A stretch of 64,000 nucleotides of DNA, taken from Fragilariopsis cylindrus CCMP1102. Taxonomy: Eukaryota; Bacillariophyta; Bacillariophyceae; Bacillariales; Bacillariaceae. The stretch lies in assembly GCA_900095095.1 (NCBI GenBank), contig FMBT01000306.1, forward strand, positions 372,001 to 436,000, in the 5' to 3' direction. Shown here in pieces: positions 11,528 to 21,900 of this stretch (within the stretch, counting starts at the first letter, position 1; the number at the start of each line of letters is the position of its first letter). The notes beneath the pieces were generated by a model. The model saw only the letters and a program-made list of their open reading frames with translations. It searched no databases and was not told the DNA's origin. The translations under genes and the position numbers were made by a program.

Positions 11528-11989
11528 CTAATTAAACCAGCTAAGAAACCAGTGCTTGTAAGCCGCTATATTTGTTTCATCATCTTCTGTTAAGGATGAG
11601 GTTACGATTGAGCTGGGTGAACTTGTTGGGGCTGCAGTGGTGGCAAAGCTTGTCCTACCTTGAGTATCGTTATCGTCACTGGCTAAACTACTTGAGGCAG
11701 AGGTACCGAAGCTACTTGAGGCAGAGGTGCCGAAGCTACTTGAGGCAGAGCTTCCAAAACTACTTGGGGCCACCGTAGTTGCATCTCGCGGATTGAAATA
11801 TCCATATTGGTTGTAGTAGCCATAGTTATCAAATCTGCCGTATTGATCGTAGTAACCATAATTATCGAAAAAGCCATAATTATCAAATCTTCCGTATTGA
11901 TCGTAGTAGCCATAATTATCGAAATAGCCATAATTATCAAATCTTCCGTATTGATCGTAGTAGCCATAATTATCGAAATAGCCATAATA
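11528..11989 (-). CDS. Tyr/Gly/Asn/Asp-rich repeat protein segment (separate gene or tail of the adjacent glycosyltransferase)
   Basis: On the minus strand one frame is open from 11989 to the stop at 11528 (153 codons). Its first half is a tandem repeat, GYFDNYGYYDQYGRFDN, present three times plus a partial copy. It is followed by a short Ser/Phe/Gly repeat (SSFGTSAS, three copies) and a polar tail ending in KHWFLSWFN. The composition suggests a disordered, aggregation-prone or cell-wall-like segment. There is no ATG at the 5' end of this frame, which abuts the end of the glycosyltransferase coding region in a different frame, so it may be that protein's C-terminus. Family unknown. Confidence 0.4.
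   Translation of the reverse strand, partial: YYGYFDNYGYYDQYGRFDNYGYFDNYGYYDQYGRFDNYGFFDNYGYYDQYGRFDNYGYYNQYGYFNPRDATTVAPSSFGSSASSSFGTSASSSFGTSASSSLASDDNDTQGRTSFATTAAPTSSPSSIVTSSLTEDDETNIAAYKHWFLSWFN
11797..11985 (-). repeat. 54-bp tandem repeat encoding Tyr-rich motif
   Basis: The unit of 54 bp (plus strand core ttgatcgtagtagccataattatcgaa) repeats about 3.3 times with only a few substitutions per copy. It encodes the 18-residue Tyr/Asn/Asp/Gly unit described for the overlapping frame. Confidence 0.8.
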
Positions 11990-12009
11990 TCAAACAATCC
12001 ATAGGCCCG

Positions 12010-13163
12010 ACAGATATTCCGTAATTAGATAAAGTGTTCAATGAATTGGCATCAACAAAATTGGATATCAAATCAAAGACTGTTGCTTCTTTTTCTTCCT
12101 TCATTATCTTCTTCATCGTCATCTACTTCTTGTTGTAGATATCTTTGTTGACTCTCTCCTCCTAACTCTTCGATAAGTGTATCAAGACAACCATAGAATT
12201 TACCAGGAGTATGAAGGATCAATGGTTGTGTCAACTGCGTGGAATGGATGAGGGGTTTGTCAATTCCTTGGTGTTCAAATATACAACCATCCTCTAACCC
12301 TTTTTGTACCTGATTGTTACCAAAAATTTCTTGTTGATAATCAAGCATAATCATTTCAGGAAATGTATACATCAAATCGGTTAATACTGCTTGATCGTCT
12401 TCAGTTGAATCATATCACTTATATTTAAAAGAATCAACAAATCATCTCGATATCCAGCAATGATACCAGAATTCAAATAAACACGATCGTATTCTTCGTA
12501 ACCATCATCAAAGTTAAGATTAGCATTATTAGTACTAGTCTGCTGTTCAAATGCACGTTCTCTTGAAAATTCTTTCCAAGATGCGATATTATCATTATCT
12601 TTCTCTTGTCGAAGACAATCTTTTGATGTTTCAGATGAGCAAGCACGATGTTTGCGCTTTCCAGTAACGGAATCGAAATAATCGCCAGGACGAGAATAAC
12701 TCATAGCAGCAACACAACATTGTTCCTCTACCGACATAACAATAGCATGTGGATTGTGTTTGGTTATTCTATGGAAGGTGTTTAAGAAATCATCGACAGC
12801 ATCGATCGCATTCTTTTCGTTCTCTGGTACGTTCAAAATAACATGTCTTGCATCAGCGATGATTATTAATTCATTTGAATTGGCAACCTCCAGTAACGGC
12901 TTCACCAATTTAAGTTTAGCACCAAATCCATGACCATTTTGCAGCTTTCCTCCATATATGGTAGTGTGAATGTTTGCAATTGAACTTCGGTCCTTAAAGA
13001 ATTCCACAGAAGCAGTAGTAGTGCTAGGATTATTGTTCTCGTTGTACAATAATATGTGAATATCGTTACGGAGAGTAGCTGTCGTCGTTTTCAACACCGT
13101 CGCTGCCAAGACGAAAAGAATAGTCTGGAGGCAATGTTGTATGTAGGATGATGTACCCGTCAT
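12010..13163 (-). CDS. PLOD/GT25-like glycosyltransferase (procollagen glycosyltransferase family fold)
   Basis: Predicted to transfer a sugar in the secretory pathway. ATG at 13163 (MTGTSSYIQ) gives a signal peptide or anchor with a hydrophobic core ILFVLAATVL. The family-type block GAKLKLVKPLLEVA, then IIIADARHVIL (DxD-like), a Cys-containing VMSVEEQCC block, VYLNSGIIAGY and TEDDQAVLTDLMYTF follow in the order seen in PLOD and collagen galactosyltransferase domains. The frame changes at about 12400, just before the EDDQ block, next to an A-run. A second possible slip at an A-run near 12090 would continue coding through NFVDANSLNTLSNYG to about 12010. The conserved blocks on both sides argue for consensus errors rather than a dead gene. 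The acceptor substrate is unknown. Confidence 0.65.
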
Positions 13164-13244
13164 GGTATTCGCTTTCCTTCTTATAACGATCGATGATCGG
13201 CGAATCAATATAGTCTGAATCTGAATCGATGTGCAAGCCAACAA

Positions 13245-13808
13245 AGAAGAGTGTGCTTACTCGAAGGAAAGAGTGAATGAATCAACCAATCAACCAATCA
13301 ATCGATGAGTAGTAGAAAGGTAAGATAAATTGCGTACGAATTAATCGTCAGTAGTGTGTATAATAGATTGCTGCTGGTAGATACGATATATCACTGTATG
13401 CTGTTCTAATGACAAATGTCTTGACGGCAATGACGCGGAACATTGATGAGGTGTGGATGATCGAATAAAAAAGTGAGTAGAAATTTATGTGACTTTATTT
13501 ATATTGGCGAGAAAAATCGTTTGTCATGCCATCTCTCGGAGGAGCCTTCCTATCGCTCCAGTCGTGGATTGCTTAAAAAAAATTCAATATCAATATCTGA
13601 CGATTTTTAATCGTGTGAGTCGAACCTAAAACCTCCTAAAACCCTAAAAGTATTGTATTAGTACTTACTAAACCTTGACTAAACGATGTTAACTACGATA
13701 TTATTCTCTCATGTGTAATAGTAATAAAGATACGGCGTGAACCTGCCGTTCAGGCTTCATAAGTGGTTACATTCATTCCGATTAAAAGTATGCTCTCCTC
13801 GGACTTCA
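13245..13808. other. Intergenic
   Basis: No gene seen. The stretch near 13740-13770 contains a short hairpin (gcctgaacggcaggttc on the minus strand) just downstream of the DUF1348 gene, too weak to call a terminator. Confidence 0.4.
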
Positions 13809-14294
13809 TCAAAGGCCTAACGCACTTAAGCTCGGGTGATCATCTGGTCGTCGACCCAGCGGCCAGCGAAACAGACGTTGACTCTCACTAATTAGAAGAT
13901 CGTTGATGCTCGCATGGCGAATAGTCATTAAGCCAAGTTCATTGAATTCCCAGTTTTCATTGCCATAAGACCTCACCCACTGGCCATCAGCATTCTGGCT
14001 TTCGTAAGCAAATCGCACCGCAATACGATTGCCTGCAAATGCCCACAGCTCCTTAATTAATCTGTATTCCTGTTCGTCACTCCACTTTGCGCTTAAGAAC
14101 TCAACAATCTGATCTCGTCCATTTATAAATTCGGATCGATTTCTCCAGCGGCTATTAATTGTGTAAGCCTGAGAGACACGAACCGGGTCACGACTGTTCC
14201 AACCATCCTCCGCTAAGCGTACCTTTTTAGTTGCAGATTCAAGATCAAATGGAGGTAATGGCGGCCTATTTTCATTTTCGTTTGCTTGTGTCAT
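13809..14294 (-). CDS. DUF1348 / SnoaL-like (NTF2 superfamily) protein, bacterial-like
   Basis: A 161-residue single-exon protein matching the DUF1348 family over its full length: [49 protein letters not shown], the loop ASINDLLI and C-terminal [12 protein letters not shown]. The family adopts the cone-shaped NTF2-like fold; its biochemical role is not established. No targeting peptide, low-complexity tract or intron is present, unlike neighbouring genes. Immediately upstream of the ATG the minus strand reads ttaggagaacaatc, a good Shine-Dalgarno sequence (AGGAGA) at bacterial spacing. This suggests recent transfer from bacteria or a contaminating join. DUF1348 also occurs in fungi and algae, so an older acquisition is possible. 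Confidence 0.88.
   Translation of the reverse strand: MTQANENENRPPLPPFDLESATKKVRLAEDGWNSRDPVRVSQAYTINSRWRNRSEFINGRDQIVEFLSAKWSDEQEYRLIKELWAFAGNRIAVRFAYESQNADGQWVRSYGNENWEFNELGLMTIRHASINDLLISESQRLFRWPLGRRPDDHPSLSALGL
14281..14293 (-). promoter_or_regulatory. Shine-Dalgarno-like sequence area upstream of DUF1348 start
   Basis: The AGGAGA core itself lies at about 14301-14307 on the minus strand, about seven bases before the ATG at 14294. Such a motif has no role in nuclear translation, so it may be a relic of bacterial origin or chance. Confidence 0.3.
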
Positions 14295-15012
14295 GATTGT
14301 TCTCCTAATTTGTGATATAGCTGTTGATTCTCTTTACTATCGGAACCATTAGCTGCTCTAACTGTTATATGATATATTGCGGGCAATTCCAATCAAAGCA
14401 GCCTTTAACTTTGATCACAAAACCTTCAACTTTGATCACAAAAAATTACAAAAGCCAGGCTCGATCAATGATGCGCGATAAATAAATTTCGTTGAATAAA
14501 AAGAAACTAATTTATTCAATTTATGCCGCATCACATTTTCGGCACATTCACCACTGCATCTGCTAATGTGCTATAATGCCGGAAATCACGACACATTACC
14601 GGAAACAAATGCCAATCGTTTTCCCTTCAATTAACAATCAAGAGAGATGACGTGTCTTTTAGAAAGATTCAATGTGCGTTGTTTATCCACACATTCTCAA
14701 TTTGCGATACAATTCGAGAATTCGAACTTCTCATCCTGTCACATCGAATTCTCTTTCTCCTACTGATGGTAACACATCACATATTACCACCGATACCACA
14801 TTCTACAGTCGAATCGAATCAATCATCGATTCGAATTGAACGCTATCGATCGAACCCGCAACATCGTCATAGCAAAACACGATGGAAACAACCCAACAGC
14901 ACCTCATCTCAACTGCCTTTGAAAATACTAGTTGCTCCACCGAATACGTCCTGCTGATTTAGTTTTATTTGTAACGATAGCACAACTGTATTTGAATATA
15001 CTAATAGGAAAG
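14295..15012. other. Intergenic between DUF1348 and carrier genes
   Basis: A short direct repeat, (tt)aactttgatcacaaaa, occurs twice near 14406-14443 upstream of DUF1348. A frame near 14652-14957 has no conserved features and is not called. The rest is unremarkable. Confidence 0.4.
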
Positions 15013-16379
15013 ATGAATACGCTTCCCACCACCCCGACGAGCTTCACCGCCAGTGGGAATCATCACATACATCGTGTAAATACAAAAACGAATCCCGCCC
15101 ACTCGATGTTCGCTGGGTGGTTGGCAGGCTTCTCGGGAACTATCGTCGGTTACCCATTAGATTCGGCAAAGGTTTGGTTACAAACAAATACAATGGGCAA
15201 AAATAAGTACTGGGGAGGAGCGAAGGCTTCTTCTCCTGGAAATAAAAAGGCTTGAATGATAATAAGGCACGGAATAGTAGTTCTGCCTGTGCCAAACATG
15301 GGATCAATGCACCTCGCGATCAGAACGTCGTTTCATCGTTGTCATCGAAAGTAGTTTACGGTACAAAGAGGAGTAGCAGTAGCGCAGCAGCAGCAACTAC
15401 CGCCTCCGCAGGCGCAAAAATCAGTACTCCTCATCAGAATAACCCCATCAAAATGTTGTTTCGAACCGTGCGTGCATTGTATTCTGGTGCCTCCTCTCCT
15501 TTCATAACGGTTGGTATGGTCCAAAGTGTGAACTTTGCAACGTACGATGCGACACGGCAATTCCTGTATCGTAGACAACAGCAACAGAATGATAACTATA
15601 TTGATAGTAATAGTATTAATAATCGGGAATATTTAACACAAGATTCATTAGCTGGTGTTGCAATTTCTGGATCGGTAGCAGGGATGGTTACAGGAATATT
15701 AACTGCTCCACTGATAATGATTAAGATCAATCAACAAATTACAGGAAATCCGTTCCGTGTAGCATTGAAAGAAACATTTGTTTTAAAACAATCTCAACAA
15801 CAACAACAGGGACGTCAACCACGATTGAGTATTATATCAGGATTCCGATTCCGTCCCTATGGTGCGGCATTCATACCTCATATCTTTTCAGAATCAATCA
15901 GTAGAGCAATGTATGTTGCTACATATGAAGGGTTGAAACGACATCTTCTTTTGTCAAAACAAGGAAACAACTATGACGTCAACATCAACAATAACAATAA
16001 CATGAATATGAATGGTATCGTTTCACTTTCACTGCAGGAACGAATGATGTGTGCAGCTTCGTCTGGAGTACTTTGTTGGGCAGTATTTTTTCCGTTTGAT
16101 GCATTACGTAGTCGTATGTACTACGCTGCGAGTCATCAGAAACAACAACAACAACAACAACAGCATCATCTACTACAGAAACAACCACAACAGCAATCGT
16201 ACAGTATCAAAAATATGATTAAGAATAATTCTATCGTAGAAACCATTCGACTCATGCGTAAAGAACGATCATTTTATCGTGGTTTCTCGATCAGTTTATT
16301 ACGTGCAGGACCTGTGGCTGCTGCTGTTCTTCCTGTTTATGATTTAACATTAGAACGGTTATCGTCATCATCGTATTGA
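15013..16379 (+). CDS. Mitochondrial carrier family (SLC25-like) protein
   Basis: Membrane transporter of the three-repeat carrier family, normally in the mitochondrial inner membrane. ATG at 15013 gives a short N-terminus, then MFAGWLAGFSGTIVGYPLDSAKVWLQT, the first carrier signature (PxDxxKxxxQ). The second repeat has GILTAPLIMIKINQQI and the third FFPFDALRSRMYY, with GFSISLLRAGPVAA as the last helix. The matrix loop of repeat one is stretched by a Ser/Ala-rich insert and the repeat-three loop by a Gln tract (16140-16195). Coding shifts frame at about 15240-15255 beside an AAAAA run. No GT-AG pair there restores phase, so a one-base consensus error is most likely. The second and third signatures are degenerate, so the substrate cannot be assigned. 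Confidence 0.78.
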
Positions 16380-17247
16380 TATTGACGCATTGATATTGAT
16401 GTATTTAAATTAATATTGAGCTAGAGGTTGTCACGAGTGATGATGTCATAATACTATATGCCCACACACAAATTGTTATCCAACTATGACTCACATACGA
16501 ACAGGTAGATTATTTCCAGGAGGATTGAGTACGAATAGAATAACCATAATCTATTTAGTCCAAAGCAACGGATGCCTATGAATTATAATCAACAACACCA
16601 AGTCATGTATGGTTGTGATTTCTAACAAGGAAGAATAGATAATACACTAAGCTCATTTTGTGAATATTCATGGATTGAGTGGATGGATGGATGAAGTTGA
16701 TTTCCGTTTGCATTGGAGGAAACAGCAACAAATACGCTTATCATCCCTCAATTTATCACCTACATAATGCATGATTAGTCTCATCTGAAATTTTAATGAA
16801 ACTTATTACTTCTTGCGAGGCAACAAACAACACCTTCAATGGTGGAATGGCTACCCAGTACAATACTAGATAATATAACCAAAGATACATTTATTTTGAA
16901 TAGGATATATAATATATAGATCAAACTTGTTAGTTATCAAACCATCCCACTACTTGTAACATCTATCTATGAAAACCTAAGATTTGGTGGCGAAGTTTAC
17001 GTGGATGTAGATATGGATATGGATGGGTGTGTATTATAAATTATTATTATTTATGTATGTGTTATAGTGTTATACTAACTGAAAGTTCGGTGATGATATA
17101 CCAAATGCAATTCTTTTGATCCGGCGATTGGATACAGACAGATCTAATCAGTTAAATTTTGTATATGACTGTTTTGTTTTTGAACCCCAAGCGATGTACT
17201 CAGCCATGATGTCAATGCAAAATTCTTCTTCTTCTTTCTTTATTTCT
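16380..17247. other. Intergenic
   Basis: Carrier 3' flank and the 3' side of the convergent PCP_red-like gene. It is AT-rich with no supported gene or structured repeat. Confidence 0.45.
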
Positions 17248-17616
17248 CTATGCCTTATTCATTGCAGTAAGGGTGCTACTTAGGAATAAACTGGGTGTTA
17301 CCGCACTGACGATCTTCTTTAATTCTGATTCCGTAACAACTGATAGATTACGTCTCTTAATTTCCTTTGTCATCCTAGATTCTACTTTAGAACGTACAAA
17401 AAATGGTGCAGCTTTAACAATATTATCAAACATCTTTTTTGATTTACCATTCCAAGACAAAGAATCGCCTTTTTCTATTGCACCACCTGGTGATATACTT
17501 GCGACAGTTTCGGAAGCAGTAACACCAGCAATAACACCGCTAGAATGCAATGTGATCACAAGGACCACTACCAGCATTAGGGCGGCAGAAAAAAGACGTC
17601 TCTGGAAAATCATCAT
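17248..17616 (-). CDS. Small secreted/plastid protein with PCP_red-like domain
   Basis: A 122-residue protein. Residues about 5-30 form a signal peptide (LFSAALMLVVVLVITLHSSGVIA). The C-terminal part WNGKSKKMFDNIVKAAPFFVR, then VESRMTKEIKRRNLSVVTESELKKIVSAV, fits the short PCP_red domain (W...A...L...PFFVR...E..A....G...IT...), first named from light-independent protochlorophyllide reductase subunit B and found alone in algal plastid proteins. The domain probably folds as a small helical unit. Whether it goes to the plastid or the secretory pathway cannot be decided; there is no clear Phe at the predicted cleavage site. The first of two adjacent ATGs is used as the start. Confidence 0.6.
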   Translation of the reverse strand: MMIFQRRLFSAALMLVVVLVITLHSSGVIAGVTASETVASISPGGAIEKGDSLSWNGKSKKMFDNIVKAAPFFVRSKVESRMTKEIKRRNLSVVTESELKKIVSAVTPSLFLSSTLTAMNKA

Positions 17617-18487
17617 TGTTTGTTGTTGTCGTCGTCGTTGTTGTATATTCGAATAACTCGCGAAGTGTAGTGACAGAAATTATGGGAATAAGTGAGTTGA
17701 TTGTTGTGTTGCTTTGAGTGCTTTCACTCTCTCTACTAGCTACTGTAGCTAATGTAGCTAGCTTGTGTGTGTGTGTGTGATGTCATTGCAGATGAAAGAT
17801 TTACACGCATATACACGTCACAAAATAAAGGCCCAATCGAATCGCTTTTGCTTGTTTTGTCGTGGATGGTCGCGGTGAAACTGAACATAACACACTTCCT
17901 CAATAATAGAGTACAAGAATAGTAGTAACTTTTCATACGGTACTACTGTATAATACTGTGCAACCATAGGTACTGTGGGACTATGTGACGAGGGTAACAA
18001 CATACCTTTTCGGTTTTACCAGAGATGATATTCAAAACGCGAGCGAACCTACTGTAGTAACGTTACTTGTACGGACTGCAACGTTATTATTACCTATTGG
18101 TAATAGGCATAGTGTACTTAAAGTACTGAATGTGGGAGGTACAAATATTTTAGAAGGACTGTATGTTTCGATCGATAACATCTGTAACATTATTAGTTAA
18201 AAAAGACTTTGAAAAAATTCACAAAAAAAAATCTGTTTACTGACAAGAAAGAGGATAAGAAAAAGAAGCATACTGACCATTGGCGTCTCAATACTAGAGG
18301 CTCAACTACACATCAATGTTTGTTGACAAGGGAAATCACGCAATATATTCGCAGAAAGTGATAGTGCCGGTTGCGTAATCACATCAAAATAAAAACCCAA
18401 ACCACCGACCCTGAAATACTGTAGTCGTAAATCGGATCGAAAGTCACACTGACTTTAAATTTCCGTAACGAAAATCTATGATCATAC
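17617..18487. other. Intergenic
   Basis: This holds a (GT)n microsatellite near 17764-17780 (tgtgtgtgtgtgtg) and a gctagctactgtagctaatgtagcta motif cluster near 17735-17762. No gene is supported. The right part is presumably the promoter of the following large gene. Confidence 0.45.
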
Positions 18488-18902
18488 ATGATTGACGAAG
18501 GAATCGACGAAGAATCATTACTGCATCCACTCCAAAATCACCACAAACATCTAAAATATAGAAGCAACGACGACGATAACAGCATCGACGTTATTGATCA
18601 TTATTTACACCAACAATACAGCTGCAATACAGGTGGTGATAATCAACGTCAACAGGAGCAGAAACAAACTCCATCTTCTTATTTTCATTTCGGTCACCCA
18701 CTACAACGTATTCGAAAGTCTCTACAACAATCGACGTCACGATCATCTTTACTACCGCTTCATCATCAAAAATACGAAGAAAGCGATACGATGTCAGGTT
18801 TTTCTGCGACTAGCGGCAACGGCGATAGAGAAAGTGATTATAATACATTATTTCCGGAGAATGTACCTTCTCTATCTTCGCCACAGCCACAACAACAGCA
18901 GC

Positions 18903-18933
<31 letters not shown>

Positions 18934-21900
18934 TCGACGCAAAAAAACATTGGCTGGGAAAGTGAAGGCTTCTGTCGCTCGACCGGCACGGGCGGTTGGT
19001 CGACGCGTTTTTAGGAACAGGAATAACAAGACTGTCGAGGATACACCATTAGGCCAAAATATCAATTATAACACCAGTATAAATACTGTCTTTCGTAACA
19101 GCCAAGCGAGCAACGCCCGATCGATCTACGGCGAAGGTAGTAATATTAACACCAACAATGATAGTGGTGGGGGATTGTACGGTAGTCTCGATAACGATGC
19201 TACCGATGTTGGAGTAGGCGGTGTGAGAGGGCTGATGAACACCGCAATCACAACCAGTAATCATTCTATTCGACGATTGATCAGTCAACGGTCCATGTCT
19301 ATGACATGTGGAAATGGTAACGAAAATAAGGAGGATAATACTACTGCTAGATCTGCCTATAATGACGACATTAACTGGCCGGTTCGGCAAGTTGAAACAA
19401 TTACACGTACTGTGGGGTTGCTTTGTGGAGCGTATGCCCTTGGGGCGTGTCATCCGGAATGGTCACCAGTTGTATTACGAATGCTAGAATACATAATCAC
19501 GGCATGGATAACATGTATGGTTATTTTAGGATTAAGTTGGGTACGACAATTTCAGTTACAGCAACAAGAACAAGAACAAATAATATCACCAGAGCAACAA
19601 CATTTTCAGCAAACATCATTGTCACAGCAACAGCAACACCAGCAACAGCAAGGGGACGGTCGCAGCTTGGTAGCATCGGCCTTGCCAGTCAACCAAGGAA
19701 GTGACAGATCTGAGTTGATACCTCTATTGCAACAACAACATGATAAAACTGAACCTGCTATAGATAATAATGTCGTTAGAGATAGTCTGCTAGGATCGAA
19801 GACACAAAATGGGGAAGACGAACAACAACAACAACAACAACAACAACAAATGCCAGAATTCGTCATCGAGTCAACTTCGTCTTTCGGATCTGCTGATCTC
19901 AGTAGTCAATTAAAACAGCAGCAACAGGAAGTGGAACATCCCAACCTGGCATCTTTTTACATAATAGATTCGTATTCCGGTAAACGAATATCTTGCAATG
20001 ATTCCACTCCGTTTCATATCTCCAATGAATGGTTTGAGATGGACATGCTTGTATTGATTCGAACACCCGATACTGATGATACCGATGCCGAAAGGGGGAC
20101 AGCTGCCAACGACAAGGTGTCAGACTATATGAGAAATAAACAACGACGATTTGAATTTCAGTACCAAGTTAAACTCAAAAAGGATCCCGTTGGGAAGCAA
20201 CTCTACTTCTCTTGTGAACTTGATGACCCCATCAAAATGGGGATTATCACCAAGGCATTCGTTTCGGCGGCCATGGCATTTGTGAAGAAAACGAATCCTA
20301 CGTTTCATTACAACATAACTGGAAGTAAAAATAAGACGAGTGATGGAAAATACGAAAATCCTCACATGTCATTCACAGTTGAAGGTGGTTTGGATCGATT
20401 AGTGGTGACGAAACCAGGTGAGACACCACCCGAACTCGGTACGGTCATTCACGAGGACCCAGAATCGATAAAGAAACGAAAAAGTGGCATTATGACCAAT
20501 TGGAACACCGAGGACACATATACATTGGCGTTGTGGAGTTCCTATGTAGACTTTTTGGAATGGCAATGCTTGAATTTACCGGCCATTAAACCCTTTGGAT
20601 TAGCGTCAGTTTTGGGAACACAGTGCATTAACTTGACTATGTATTTAATCGATGAAGATCGAAAGGAAGGGGACAATCATTATCGTCGGGACTTGACCGA
20701 AATCATTAAAATGGAGCTTTCGAACGATAAAAAGTCTGAAACGGGCACGGAGGCCAAAAAATGGATTAATGCTGAAATTTTAAGGCAGCGGCAGCAGCAG
20801 CAGCAGGACGATCAACAACAGGAACAAAAACAAGATAGAGATGTCATACCAGCAACAGTCAGCCCAACGATCCTTGGTGGACGGAAGCGACTATTATCAG
20901 AGGAATCCGAAGTATCAATATCAAATCATAGTACGAAGGGTGTTGATATCTTATCTAGCGATGATTTGATAATTGATCGCAGCGGCAGCATTCAGAACAT
21001 TTCCAAATTCAATATGACTGGAGAAGAAGTTATCGACGAAAACGAAGAAGTTGACGATGAAGACATGGCAACCGCAGCCGAACTCGGAGAGGGCATTTAT
21101 CTACAATCCGGCGATTCTGTAATTATAAGAGAGTTCATGTCGATAGATGAAAAAAGTACCACATGTTCAATCATTAACGGTGGTGGTTTCGCCGTCTTAG
21201 CACGACGGGATTTACCCATTGTGATAGAAAAAGCCAAGCGAAGCCAGAAAAATAAGTTGATCAGATCTGGTGATACCGTCATGTTCTCGATGACTCAGAA
21301 CAAGGCCGGTACAGACGAGACAGAAACTCAATATCTAACCGTTCATCGTGGCTGGTGGCTGAAATGGGTGACATCGATGCCATCTAAGAATGGCTTCTTT
21401 CAGATCTTTACCCACGAAACCGAACTAGGTGAAAGAGCGTTACCTACAGATGAAACTCAATCATCCTTTCTTACATTAGGAGGATCTTTTACTCTTCGAC
21501 ACAAACGATGGTCGAGATATAGTGTTGGGGTCGCAGCAGAACCATCAACCAGATTTGGGGGACGAATGCTAAGTTTATACAATCTTAAGCGCAATAAGGG
21601 AGCTTCAGTAGAAGAAGAAAGGCCTCCAGCAACGTATCATTCAGATGATGACGACGAGGACGATAAGGAAATACCATCAATTGGGGATTCTGGGTGGATT
21701 AAGCCGTTGGTTCTTTGTACTCAGGACCCTAATATATGTAGCTTGACGGGGATGTTCTCGCCAAGGAAATTGCCTCCTAAGCCCTTTGACGATAACGATC
21801 AAGAAACGGTTGTACCTCGTACTCCAAGCGGGTCAAAATTATTTTTTTCTAACGAACATTCCCACGCTGATGTCCCTGCCTGGATCGAAATGATGGATAG

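Noticed and set aside
11797-11985. Regular short repeats that could be read as a CRISPR-like array
   Set aside because: The units are contiguous 54-bp coding repeats without unique spacers, in a eukaryotic setting.
14652-14957. A 101-codon frame upstream of the carrier as an extra exon
   Set aside because: It starts at a non-ATG codon, shows no carrier features and contains no splice site that would help.
16140-16195. CAA tract in the carrier as a sign of a non-coding insertion
   Set aside because: The frame continues through it into the last carrier helix, and similar Gln tracts occur in neighbouring genes.
18838-19866. Long antisense frames rich in Cys opposite the Gln tracts
   Set aside because: They are the complementary reading of CAA/CAG repeats and have no independent motif.
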